A stretch of 64,000 bases of DNA from Tepidibacter aestuarii (GTDB lineage Bacteria > Bacillota > Clostridia > Peptostreptococcales > Peptostreptococcaceae), in contig NZ_OW235315.1 in assembly GCF_934924865.1 (NCBI RefSeq), positions 2,294,001-2,358,000 of the forward strand, in the 5' to 3' direction. A program made the position numbers and the translations under genes. Shown in pieces: positions 56,073-64,000 of this stretch (within the stretch, counting starts at the first letter, position 1; each line of letters opens with the position of its first letter). Below the pieces are notes generated by a model. It did no database searches. It was not told the DNA's origin and saw nothing but the letters and a program-made list of their open reading frames with translations.

Positions 56073-56439
56073 TTAATATTCTACAATATTTAATATTTTG
56101 CTCTTTGAATTGATTATTGATTTATCATTTTGGACAATTTCTAATATAATTGTTCCATCAAAATCAGGCAGTATTTCTTTGAAAATGCATTTATAACCTA
56201 ATTCCATTCTCTTTAAATATTTTTACTACTTTTCTAATTTCACCTGAAAGTTTCATCACTGTATTTGAATCAATTATTTCACTTTCACAAATCAGATGAA
56301 TTATTAAATCTTTGTTATTAAGTAATTTTGCTGCCTTTACTAGCGTATGAGCATGTTCTTCAAATTCGTTAATGTCTAAATTCGCATGAATTATTATTGG
56401 AAAACCACAGTATTTTATAAATTCTACTTTAGAATCCTC
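56073..56439 (-). pseudogene. Broken open frame of unknown family
   Basis: A run of about 83 codons without an initiation codon (V-E-F-I-K-Y-C-G-F to KIFKENGIRL) ends at 56191. The next frame, from about 56203 to 56073, then continues with GYKCIFKEILPDFDGTIILE. Together they look like one gene with a frameshift and a lost start. An AGGAGG lies just upstream with no usable start after it. Alternatively, the second part is a separate 44-residue frame starting with ATG. The rest of the 526-base gap between the channel and GNAT genes holds nothing recognised. Confidence 0.5.
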
Positions 56440-56461
56440 CTAACAATTAACTTCAAATCAA

Positions 56462-57010
56462 TTACTTAGTAATATTCCATTCAATATCTAACATACTATA
56501 AACAACATGACTCACATAATGATCATATAGCCATTCTACTTCTCTTAGTATTCCTTCATTCTTAAATCCCAATTGCTTTGGTATTGCTCTACTTTTTACA
56601 TTCCCTTCTGCACACCTTATCTCAACTCTATGTAAGCCCAACTCTGAAAAAGCATAATCAACCATAGCTTTACAAGATCTTATCATTATGCCAAGACCAG
56701 TAAATTCAGAACCTAACCAATATCCAATATTCACTTTTTTATGTGAGCGATTCAGTTCATGATATCCAATTACACCTGCAAACTCACCTCTATACCATAT
56801 ACCTGCTGTAAAACCTTCATTATTAGCAAACTGCTCAAGACATGATTTAATAAATTTATTGACATCTTCACAACTCTTGGTATTATCTACCCAAGGTAGC
56901 CATTGTCTTAAATAATTTCTATTCTTATCAATCAATAAGTAATCTTCTTTTGTATGTATCTCTTCTAAGATCTTCAATTCAATATCTTCATCTATTATCT
57001 TTTTAAACAT
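56462..57010 (-). CDS. RimJ/RimL-type GNAT N-acetyltransferase
   Basis: A 182-residue acetyltransferase. It has LREW-like RNYLRQWLPWVD, GVIGYHELNRSHKKVNIGYWLG, the acetyl-CoA pyrophosphate loop around EFTGLGIMIRSCKAMVDYAF and the end HRVEIRCAEGNVKSRAIPKQLGFKNEGILRE. It probably acetylates an alpha-amino group or a small molecule. The ATG at 57010 has AAGGGG upstream. Unlike the GNAT at 34.1-34.6 kb it is intact. Confidence 0.9.
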   Translation of the reverse strand: MFKKIIDEDIELKILEEIHTKEDYLLIDKNRNYLRQWLPWVDNTKSCEDVNKFIKSCLEQFANNEGFTAGIWYRGEFAGVIGYHELNRSHKKVNIGYWLGSEFTGLGIMIRSCKAMVDYAFSELGLHRVEIRCAEGNVKSRAIPKQLGFKNEGILREVEWLYDHYVSHVVYSMLDIEWNITK

Positions 57011-57168
57011 TATTATCTGCCCCTTCACCAAGTAATTTGTTATAATCAATCTATTTAACAAGTTCAATCGAGCTTCCCATGATAGACATAATGTATCTAA
57101 TTTTTTCTATATCATTATTATACATGAAATATATGAATTTTTTGTAATGAAATACAAAATGTAATTTA

Positions 57169-57193
57169 CAAAATAATGCACATTAAAATGTTA
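57169..57193 (+). repeat. 25-base direct repeat, copy upstream of the peroxiredoxin gene
   Basis: CAAAATAATGCACATTAAAA followed by TGTTA. The same 25 bases, with one change, occur at 57931-57955 after the gene. The remainder of the 308-base gap 57011-57318 holds only AT-rich sequence with a weak TATAAT at about 57297-57302. Confidence 0.8.
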
Positions 57194-57318
57194 GGCTAAT
57201 TTTCATTTAACGTCTTACTATATTGCCTTATTCAAAAATTTAACATATTTACTATTGTATATAATTCTTTTGTCCTTGAAAGACTATTAAAAGATATATA
57301 ATTCATAGGAGTGATATA

Positions 57319-57885
57319 ATGAGTCAAATTTCATTAGATATGTTGGCACCACCTATTGCAGCACAAGGGTATGTAAATGGAATCCAAAAACAGATCTCCC
57401 TTAAAGACTATGCAGGACAATGGCTTATACTCTTTTTTTATGGCAGTGACTTCACTTTTGTCTGACCAACAGAATTGGCAGCAGTTGCTGATAAATATAC
57501 TGAAATCACTGGGCTTGGAGCAGATGTTTTAGCTATCAGTACAGATAGTATTTATTCTCATAAAGTATTTCATGAAGTTTCTCCAAGTGCAAAAAAAGTA
57601 ATGTATCCTTTGCTTTCTGATAGAACCCTTAATATTTCTAGATCCTATGGTGTTTTGGACGATAAAAGTGCATCATCCTACAGAGCTACTTTTATCATTG
57701 ATCCCAATGGGAAAATAAAACTATGGGAAGTCTATCCTTCTACTGTAGGTAGAAATATTGATGAAACAATTCGAGCATTAAAAGCAATACAATATAATTC
57801 TCAAAGTAATGAAGGTACACCAGCAAATTGGCAACCTGGTGAAAATGGAATAAAACCTGATCTACAACTTGCAGGAAAAATATGA
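57319..57885 (+). CDS. Probable selenoprotein peroxiredoxin, AhpC/Prx1 type (in-frame TGA)
   Basis: A 188-residue frame with one TGA at 57463-57465, giving Sec49 in DFTFVUPTE, exactly the peroxidatic cysteine position of AhpC/Prx1 enzymes (FVCPTE). After it come ELAAVADKYTEITGLGADVLAIS, SYRATFIIDPNGKI and EGTPANWQPGE. The C-terminal resolving cysteine (VCPANW) is replaced by GTPANW. No cysteine remains in the whole protein, so it is a one-Sec enzyme needing an outside thiol. GGAGTG precedes the ATG. A short AGTT-looped stem follows the TGA. Confidence 0.88.
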
Positions 57886-57930
57886 TATATAAATTTTGGA
57901 AATAACTTTTATAGTGCAAAAACACCATTC

Positions 57931-57989
57931 CAAAATAATTCACATTAAAATGTTAACGAAGTAGTGTCATTTTAATGTGTATTATTTTG
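57931..57989. repeat. Long inverted repeat after the peroxiredoxin gene
   Basis: Arms 57931-57952 and 57968-57989 match at all but one position around a 15-base loop. The left arm plus three bases is the second copy of the 25-base direct repeat. It may be a terminator or a mobile-element remnant. It lacks a clear T run. Confidence 0.8.
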
Positions 57990-58000
57990 AGATTAAGAAC

Positions 58001-58037
58001 AAAAAAAGACTCTGATGTATAGCAACATCAAAGCCCT
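58001..58037 (-). terminator. Terminator of the thlA-end operon
   Basis: GGGCTTTGATGT, a six-base loop and ACATCAGAGTC, then a T run read leftward, nine bases past the thlA stop. Confidence 0.8.
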
Positions 58038-58046
58038 CATTTAGAA

Positions 58047-59225
58047 TTATCTTTTAACTACAACAGCAGTACCCATTCCACCACCAATGCACAAAGTAGC
58101 AAGCCCATAACCACAATTTCTCCTTCTCATCTCATGAAGTAATGTCACAAATATTCTAGCTCCAGATGCTCCTATTGGATGACCTAGTGCTATTGCTCCA
58201 CCATTTACATTTACCTTATTCATATCAAGATTTAATTCTTTTGCAACTGCTATAGACTGTGCTGCAAAAGCTTCATTAGCTTCTATCAAATCCATATCAT
58301 CAATACTTAAGTTAGCTTTATCAAGAGCTTTCTTGACAGCATCAACTGGTCCTATTCCCATAATAGATGGGTCTACTCCTTTTGATGCATAACTAACTAT
58401 AGTTGCTAAAGGTTCAAGCCCTAACTCTTCACACTTTTCCTTACTCATTATAACAAGAGCTGCTGCACCATCATTTATTCCAGATGCATTTGCCGCTGTT
58501 ACCGTTCCATCCTTTTTAAATGCAGGTCTTAGTTTTTGTAATTTTTCTAGTTTAGATCCATACTTTATAAACTCATCTTTATCAAATACTATAGGGTCTT
58601 TTTTTCTCTGAGGAATAACAACAGGAACTATTTCATCATCAAACTTTCCATCTAACTGTGCCTTTTCAGCCTTATTTTGAGATTTAACTGCAAATTCATC
58701 CTGCTCTTCTCTAGTTATAGAGTACTTTTCAGCCAAATTCTCAGCTGTAATTCCCATATGATAGTCATTAAAAGCATCCCAAAGTCCATCTTTTATCATA
58801 ACATCCTTTAGATTTCCATCACCCATTCTATATCCCCATCTAGCATTCTCGAGTAAATAAGGTGATTTTGACATATTCTCAACTCCACCTACTACAACAA
58901 TATCATTATCTCCTGATAATATAGTTTGTGCAGCAAGTGATACACTTCTAAGGCCTGATCCACATACCTTATTTATACTCATTGCAGGAATACTATCAGG
59001 CATACCGGCACCTAGTGAACACTGTCTAGCTATATTTTGACCAAGACCCCCTTGAAGAACACATCCAAATATAACTTCATCTACATAATTTGAACTCACA
59101 TTAGCTCTTTTTAAAGCTTCTTTAATAACCAAACTTCCAAGTTGCTTAGCTTCTACATCCTTAAGTGATCCTCCATAATTTCCTATAGGTGTTCTAACTG
59201 CCGAGACAACTACAGCTTCTCTCAT
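58047..59225 (-). CDS. thlA: Acetyl-CoA acetyltransferase (thiolase)
   Basis: A 392-residue thiolase that condenses two acetyl-CoA or cleaves acetoacetyl-CoA. The acyl-accepting Cys is in [14 protein letters not shown] (about 88). The late signatures [21 protein letters not shown] and [19 protein letters not shown] hold the catalytic His and second Cys. It is the last gene of the operon, 12 bases after hbd. With hbd and crt it joins crotonyl-CoA to acetyl-CoA in either direction. Confidence 0.96.
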   Translation of the reverse strand: MREAVVVSAVRTPIGNYGGSLKDVEAKQLGSLVIKEALKRANVSSNYVDEVIFGCVLQGGLGQNIARQCSLGAGMPDSIPAMSINKVCGSGLRSVSLAAQTILSGDNDIVVVGGVENMSKSPYLLENARWGYRMGDGNLKDVMIKDGLWDAFNDYHMGITAENLAEKYSITREEQDEFAVKSQNKAEKAQLDGKFDDEIVPVVIPQRKKDPIVFDKDEFIKYGSKLEKLQKLRPAFKKDGTVTAANASGINDGAAALVIMSKEKCEELGLEPLATIVSYASKGVDPSIMGIGPVDAVKKALDKANLSIDDMDLIEANEAFAAQSIAVAKELNLDMNKVNVNGGAIALGHPIGASGARIFVTLLHEMRRRNCGYGLATLCIGGGMGTAVVVKR

Positions 59226-59237
59226 ATAAAATCCCCC

Positions 59238-60077
59238 TTAATATTTATAAAATCCGTTCTTTGTTTTTCTTCCCAATAAATTCCCCCTGACCATCTTTTT
59301 AAGAAGAGTATGTGGTCTATATTTGTCATCCCCAAATTCTTCATGTAGTATCTCCATTATGAATAAAACAACATCATTTCCTATAAGATCAGACAACTCA
59401 AGCGGTCCCATAGGATGACCAGCACCTAGCTTCATAGCTTTATCTATCTCCTCATTAGTAGCTATTCCATCACCTAAAATACCTATAGCCTCATTAATCA
59501 TAGGAATCAATATTCTATTAACTACAAATCCAGGAGCCTCTTTGACCATAACAGAATCCTTACTTATTTGAATGCATATTTCATTCACCTTATCTACAGT
59601 CTCTTTTGACGATGCTATTCCTTGTATTATTTCAACTAATTTCATAACAGGAGCCGGGTTGAAAAAATGCATCCCTATTACCTTATCAGGTCTTTTTGTT
59701 GAAAGGGCTATTTCTGTTATGCTAAGAGATGATGTATTGGTTGCAAGTATTGCATCTTCTTTTACTATTTCATCTAATTTTTTAAACAATTCTTTTTTTA
59801 ACTCTATATTCTCAACTATAGCTTCAATCACAATATCACATTCTTTTAATTCATTGATTTCTAAACAAGTGTCGATTCTTTTTAGTATATCTTCCTTATC
59901 TTTTAATGTGATTTTTTCTTTTTTAACTTTTCTATCTAAATTTTTATCTATAATATTAAGTCCGTTTTTTATTTCGCTTTCACTAATTCCATTTAATATA
60001 ACATCGTATCCTCTTTCTATAAAAACCTGTGCAATTCCACTTCCCATAGTTCCAGTTCCTATTACCCCTATCTTCAT
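59238..60077 (-). CDS. hbd: 3-Hydroxybutyryl-CoA dehydrogenase
   Basis: A 279-residue NAD(P)-dependent dehydrogenase interconverting acetoacetyl-CoA and 3-hydroxybutyryl-CoA. The Rossmann start IGVIGTGTMGSGIAQVFIERG is clear. NTSSLSITEIA, GMHFFNPAPVMKLVEII and the signature around PGFVVNRILIPMINEA follow. GGGGG precedes the ATG. It lies between crt and thlA. Confidence 0.96.
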   Translation of the reverse strand: MKIGVIGTGTMGSGIAQVFIERGYDVILNGISESEIKNGLNIIDKNLDRKVKKEKITLKDKEDILKRIDTCLEINELKECDIVIEAIVENIELKKELFKKLDEIVKEDAILATNTSSLSITEIALSTKRPDKVIGMHFFNPAPVMKLVEIIQGIASSKETVDKVNEICIQISKDSVMVKEAPGFVVNRILIPMINEAIGILGDGIATNEEIDKAMKLGAGHPMGPLELSDLIGNDVVLFIMEILHEEFGDDKYRPHTLLKKMVRGNLLGRKTKNGFYKY

Positions 60078-60089
60078 AAAACTTACCCC

Positions 60090-60857
60090 CTATTTATTTT
60101 CAAAGTTTGGCTTTCTCTTTTCATCAAATGCAACCATTCCCTCTTTTTGATCACTTGTGCTAAAGCAAGAGGCAAAGCATTCAACCTCATAATCAGTGTA
60201 TAGATTTTTATTATAGGCAAAGTTAATAGCCTTCTTAGCCTGTTTTACAGCAATAGGAGCTTTCTTTATTATCTTATTTGCCATTTCTATTGATTCTTTT
60301 ATAGGATCTTCTTCTATTTTATTTAAAATCCCTAAACTTAAAGCCTCTTTTGAATCTATCATATTCCCTGTATATATCATCTCCTTAGCTTTTGAAATCC
60401 CTATGACATTTGATAGTCTTTGAGTTGCTCCAAATCCTGGAATTATACCAAGACCAACCTCAGGTTGAGCAAATTTAGACTTTTCATTTCCTATTCTAAT
60501 ATCACAAGCTAGTGCAAGTTCTAATCCCCCACCTAAGCAATATCCATTTATAGCAGCTATTACAACCATTTGTAAGTTTTCTATTTTTTTGAATACATTG
60601 TTTCCAAGCTTTGAAAATCTCATAGCTTCAACACATCCCATATCTTTCATCTGATTAATATCTGCTCCAGCTACAAAAGCCTTTTCGCCTTCTCCAGATA
60701 TTATTAAAACATGAAGATTTTTGTCTGCTTCTATTTCATCTAAAAGTATATTTAACTCAGTCAAAGTATTTCTATTTAAACTGTTCATATACTTAGCTCT
60801 GTTTATTTTTAAAATACCTATATTATCATTAATTTTTTCATATAATAAATTTTCCAT
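60090..60857 (-). CDS. crt: Enoyl-CoA hydratase (crotonase)
   Basis: A 255-residue crotonase that hydrates crotonyl-CoA. The oxyanion-hole segments are AFVAGADINQMKDM (about 63-76) and AINGYCLGGGLELALACDIRI (about 99-119). The second catalytic Glu lies in AQPEVGLGIIPGFGATQRL. The ATG at 60857 has GGGGGG before it. The long frame to 60905 would overlap kamE. It follows kamE by ten bases, placing it in the lysine operon. Confidence 0.94.
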   Translation of the reverse strand: MENLLYEKINDNIGILKINRAKYMNSLNRNTLTELNILLDEIEADKNLHVLIISGEGEKAFVAGADINQMKDMGCVEAMRFSKLGNNVFKKIENLQMVVIAAINGYCLGGGLELALACDIRIGNEKSKFAQPEVGLGIIPGFGATQRLSNVIGISKAKEMIYTGNMIDSKEALSLGILNKIEEDPIKESIEMANKIIKKAPIAVKQAKKAINFAYNKNLYTDYEVECFASCFSTSDQKEGMVAFDEKRKPNFENK

Positions 60858-60867
60858 AATATCCCCC

Positions 60868-61656
60868 CTATACAATTTCTTTATTAACCATCTCTGTAAC
60901 TGCAAATGTTGCTACATCATCTGCGTATTTTCCAGCACCAAATCCAGCATCATATCCAAGTTCTTTAGCTAATTCATGATCTATTCTAGCTCCTCCACAT
61001 ATTAAAACAACGTTATCCCTTAATCCCTCAGCCTCTAATATCTCTACTAAATTAGTTAAATTATCTATATGTACATTTTTTTGAGTTACAGTTTGAGATA
61101 CTAAAAGCACGTCTGCTTTAAGCTCTATAGCTTTTTTTATGAACTCTTCATTTGGAACTTGACTTCCAAGATTATAGGCTTCTATCATATCGTATCTTTC
61201 AAGGCCATAGTGTCCTGCATATCCCTTCATATTCATTATTGCATCTATTCCAACAGTATGAGCATCAGTTCCAGTACTAGCTCCTACAACCACTACTTTT
61301 CTCTTTATATTATCTCTTATATATTCATCTACTTCTTTCATAGACATTGTATCTACTTCTACAGTTTCAACATGCACACTAGTATAATCAACAGTATGAT
61401 TTAGACTTCCATATACAACATAATATGTAAAGTCTTTATCTAAACTACCATGATAAGCTACAGATGGATCGCTAAGTCCCATTTTTGAAGCAAGTATCTT
61501 TGCACACTCTATACCCTTTTCATCATCTTTAACAGGAAGAGTAAAGCTTAATTGAACCTTTCCATCGTTCATGGTATCTCCATAAGGCTTTATTTTTGTT
61601 AGATCAAGAGTTTTATCAAACTCCTTACTATCCATCGAGTAAAGTCCACCGCTCAT
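60868..61656 (-). CDS. kamE: Lysine 5,6-aminomutase beta subunit
   Basis: A 262-residue B12- and PLP-binding subunit of the enzyme that moves the terminal amino group of beta-lysine or D-lysine. The cobalt-ligand motif is in GASTGTDAHTVGIDAIMNMKG. The lysine-rich DNIKRKVVVVGA segment just before it carries the PLP Schiff-base lysine in this family. A Rossmann B12 domain forms the C-terminal part. It overlaps kamD by one base. Confidence 0.96.
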   Translation of the reverse strand: MSGGLYSMDSKEFDKTLDLTKIKPYGDTMNDGKVQLSFTLPVKDDEKGIECAKILASKMGLSDPSVAYHGSLDKDFTYYVVYGSLNHTVDYTSVHVETVEVDTMSMKEVDEYIRDNIKRKVVVVGASTGTDAHTVGIDAIMNMKGYAGHYGLERYDMIEAYNLGSQVPNEEFIKKAIELKADVLLVSQTVTQKNVHIDNLTNLVEILEAEGLRDNVVLICGGARIDHELAKELGYDAGFGAGKYADDVATFAVTEMVNKEIV

Positions 61657-63212
61657 TATCTCTTCCCTCCTAACATAATATCTATAAATGGATTAAAATA
61701 TTTTTTGTCCTTTTCTATAACTCCATCAATACCTTTACCTGAATCCATAGGTCTTTTTATTCCAGCAAAAGTTCCTTTCTCCAATGTTTTAAATAATCCT
61801 TGTACTTCTATTTCTTTTAATAATTCGTATGCTTTGTTCAATACCTCATTAGCTCTATTTTCTATTATTCCATCTTTTTTAAACGTTATCTCTTCCCCCA
61901 AAGAACTCATTGCATTGAATACATAACTAGCATTTTCTATTGAAAGTGCTCTATCTGACATAAAAGGTGTGTGTAACGCTTCTGTTAGCATACCTAAAAG
62001 ATGTATCTTTTGATTTGTCATTATAGTTATCATATTAAACATAGCATCTTGTATATGACCTTTAAATATGTTTCCAGTCATAAACTTTGTAGGTGGCATA
62101 TATTTTAACGGAGCCTTAGGGAATATTTCTCTAGCCATTTGTGCTTGTGCAAGTTCTAGTAAAAAACCATCCTTTATATCAGGATTCATTTCAAAAGCAT
62201 GGCCCAGTCCCATAAGTTCCTCTGATAGTCCTGCAACCAAAGCAAATTGTTCATTTATAAATTGAGATGCAAGTACAGTATGAGCTTCTTCTACGGCATC
62301 AGCAGTAGTCAAATAATTGTCTTCACCTGTATTTATAATTACTCCTGCATATCCATTTATAGCTCTTGAGAAGTATTGATCTATCATAGTTCTTTTCATA
62401 TTTATATCTCTAAATAATATTCCATAAAGGGCATCATTTAACATTACATCTAATCTTTCAATCGCTCCCATGGCCGCAATTTCTGGCATACAAAGCCCTG
62501 AACAATAATTACAAACTCTTATATATCTTCCAAGCTCTTCTCCAACCTCATCAAGAGCCGCTCTCATAAGCCTAAAGTTTTCTTGAGTTGCATAAGTTCC
62601 TCCAAATCCTTCAGTAGTTGCACCATATGGTACATAATCGAGTAGACTTTGACCAGTAGTTCTTATAACTGCTATTATATCCGCTCCTTGTTTTGCAGCA
62701 GCCTTTGCTTGAATTATATCTTCATATATATTTCCAGTAGCCACTATTACATATAAATATGGTCCTTCCTTATCTGAAAATCTACTTAAATACTCTTCTC
62801 TTTTCATTTTGTTAGCGTCTATTTTATCCATAGTAGCCTTTATCGTAGGTACTAAACTCATCTTTATATCGAACAAATCATGAATAGGAATTTTAGTTAT
62901 ATCCATTTCCTTTTTGCTAATTCTATTTGCTACCTCTTGTGCGCTTATTTCATAAGTTAACATTGCATTTCCAACAAATAAAGCAGCCCCTAAAGATAAC
63001 ATATTCTGACTTTTTATACTGTCTACAACTATATTCGAAAGAGGTACACCGTATTCATCAACCCCATCTATTCCTAATAACCTACACACAGTTCTCTCAA
63101 CTGCCACTGTAGTATGACCGTTTATAAAGTTTTGCACATCATTTGCTATATTTTTTGCACACTGCCTAGCTTTATCTACAACCTCCCAGTTTAAATTAAC
63201 TTTGCTTTTCAT
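61656..63212 (-). CDS. kamD: Lysine 5,6-aminomutase alpha subunit
   Basis: A 518-residue TIM-barrel subunit that binds the substrate and part of PLP. Recognised by TTVAVERTVCRLLGIDGVDE near residue 35, the GADIIAVIRTTGQSLLDYVPYGATTEGFGG segment, NYCSGLCMPEIAAMGAIE and the conserved GHIQDAMFNMITIMTNQKI. A GGGGGATG site precedes the ATG. Directly upstream is the MutS-like KamC, as in known lysine fermentation clusters. Confidence 0.96.
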   Translation of the reverse strand: MKSKVNLNWEVVDKARQCAKNIANDVQNFINGHTTVAVERTVCRLLGIDGVDEYGVPLSNIVVDSIKSQNMLSLGAALFVGNAMLTYEISAQEVANRISKKEMDITKIPIHDLFDIKMSLVPTIKATMDKIDANKMKREEYLSRFSDKEGPYLYVIVATGNIYEDIIQAKAAAKQGADIIAVIRTTGQSLLDYVPYGATTEGFGGTYATQENFRLMRAALDEVGEELGRYIRVCNYCSGLCMPEIAAMGAIERLDVMLNDALYGILFRDINMKRTMIDQYFSRAINGYAGVIINTGEDNYLTTADAVEEAHTVLASQFINEQFALVAGLSEELMGLGHAFEMNPDIKDGFLLELAQAQMAREIFPKAPLKYMPPTKFMTGNIFKGHIQDAMFNMITIMTNQKIHLLGMLTEALHTPFMSDRALSIENASYVFNAMSSLGEEITFKKDGIIENRANEVLNKAYELLKEIEVQGLFKTLEKGTFAGIKRPMDSGKGIDGVIEKDKKYFNPFIDIMLGGKR

Positions 63213-63237
63213 TTATTTTCATCCCCCCAGCAATTAT

Positions 63238-64000
63238 TTAATAGTATTTTTTTGCTATATTAACTATTGATTCTTCAAGCCCCATAAGAATAGATATATT
63301 TAGTGCATCCTTTGGAACCTCACAATCACTTGTAACTTTTTCTAACCTGTAATCCATATTGTCCTGTATTATTTGTATAGATCTTGATTTATTCAAATAA
63401 ATTTTATATTTTAATGAATCAAAATCTACATCTTTAAGTCCTATAACTTGATAATGAACTGTATTATAATCCACAACGCCATCATAATGAGTAGATATTA
63501 TGCTTATACTCTTAAAATTTTCTAGATACTCACAAACAGATTTTACTAATATAGATCCTTCCTTTGGGTTTGTACCTCTTGCAAATTCATCAAGAGCAAC
63601 AAATCCATTTCCTCTTTTTATAGACTCTACAACTTCTTTTAACTTATGTATTTCAGCTCCGAATGTACTAAGTCCCTTAGTAACAGATTGCATGTCATCA
63701 GATATAAAATATATAAAATCTAGTATTGGGAATACAGCTTTTTTGCAGAATACAAAGAACCCCATTTGTCCAAGCATCAAATTCAATACTATAGTATTTA
63801 AACTAATACTCTTTCCCCCCATATTAGCTCCAGTTATTACTGTTGATCCGCTGTTCAAATCTATGCTTATAGGTACGAATTTTTTATTGTTTTTTTCAAC
63901 AATATCTTTTACATATGGATTTATACTCTCCTCTATGATTATATTCATATCATCACAAATTTCAGGCTTTACTGATTCATACTTAAGTGCTAATTTTGCT
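63238..64000 (-). CDS. kamC: MutS-like protein of the lysine locus (KamC type), C-terminal part
   Basis: A MutS-family ATPase domain, open to the window edge. The frame runs through the ATG at 63948 into KYESVKPEICDD, so the start lies beyond the window. Visible are a Walker A-like GANMGGKSISLNT (Gly-Gly-Lys-Ser), the FVALDEFARGTNPKEG Walker B and signature, and STHYD. Known lysine fermentation clusters carry such a gene (kamC), proposed to help the aminomutase, though its exact role is unproven. It lacks any sign of DNA mismatch context. Confidence 0.85.
   Translation of the reverse strand, partial: AKLALKYESVKPEICDDMNIIIEESINPYVKDIVEKNNKKFVPISIDLNSGSTVITGANMGGKSISLNTIVLNLMLGQMGFFVFCKKAVFPILDFIYFISDDMQSVTKGLSTFGAEIHKLKEVVESIKRGNGFVALDEFARGTNPKEGSILVKSVCEYLENFKSISIISTHYDGVVDYNTVHYQVIGLKDVDFDSLKYKIYLNKSRSIQIIQDNMDYRLEKVTSDCEVPKDALNISILMGLEESIVNIAKKYY

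Noticed and set aside
63238..64000. True MutS DNA mismatch repair protein
   Set aside because: The gene lies directly before kamD and matches the KamC type; the N-terminal DNA-binding part would be outside the window, so a true MutS is not supported.

Overview
The window is AT-rich DNA with strong AGGAGG-type ribosome binding sites and the gene order of a low-GC Gram-positive anaerobe. A Spo0B-like protein beside obg, a T-box leader, an adenosylcobalamin-dependent ribonucleotide reductase, lysine 5,6-aminomutase, a flavodiiron protein, an SLH-domain protein and several probable selenoproteins point to a sporulating, amino-acid-fermenting member of the Clostridia, probably near Peptostreptococcaceae. 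This placement rests on gene content and was not tested by a search. No rRNA, tRNA, CRISPR array, transposase or prophage was seen.

Positions 1-16,300 hold a conserved ribosome/RNA block read leftward: a radical SAM pair, rng, rplU-prp-rpmA, spo0B-like, obg, yhbY, then nadD, yqeK, an LCP protein, rsfS and leuS behind a T-box. It is interrupted at 3.4-6.9 kb by a cell-wall peptidase and recX (rightward) and two small envelope genes (leftward). A flavodiiron protein follows. Positions 16,300-23,300 hold a DUF3786 protein, an Old Yellow Enzyme, nrdJ with two NrdR-like boxes, and two membrane proteins of unknown role.

Positions 23,400-31,200 form a corrinoid methyl-transfer locus: a CobW-type GTPase, three UroD/MtaA-type proteins, one corrinoid protein and a ferredoxin/ASKHA activator, with a ZIP metal transporter beside it. 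I cannot tell the methyl donor. Positions 31,200-42,700 are envelope and stress genes: unknown membrane proteins, a GNAT pseudogene, a PadR/HAAS/DUF4097 operon and a YtrA-type ABC operon. A complete ribose operon (rbsRKDACB) follows at 42,800-48,600, with a perfect 39-bp palindrome at its promoter.

Positions 49,600-57,900 hold the most unusual signal. Three genes are each interrupted by one in-frame TGA exactly where selenocysteine would be useful. Two are divergent neighbours (a CopZ-like Fe-S/zinc protein and a DUF5714 protein), both with Cys-Sec near the N-terminus. Both have a stem-loop whose apical AGT loop begins 22 nt after the TGA. The third is an AhpC-type peroxiredoxin with Sec in place of the peroxidatic cysteine and no cysteine anywhere.

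Positions 58,000-64,000 are a leftward operon: a MutS-like KamC (cut by the window edge), kamD, kamE, crt, hbd and thlA. It joins lysine fermentation to interconversion of crotonyl-CoA and acetyl-CoA. Cobalamin recurs in the window: NrdJ, KamDE, the corrinoid methyltransferase locus and a B12-type radical SAM protein.
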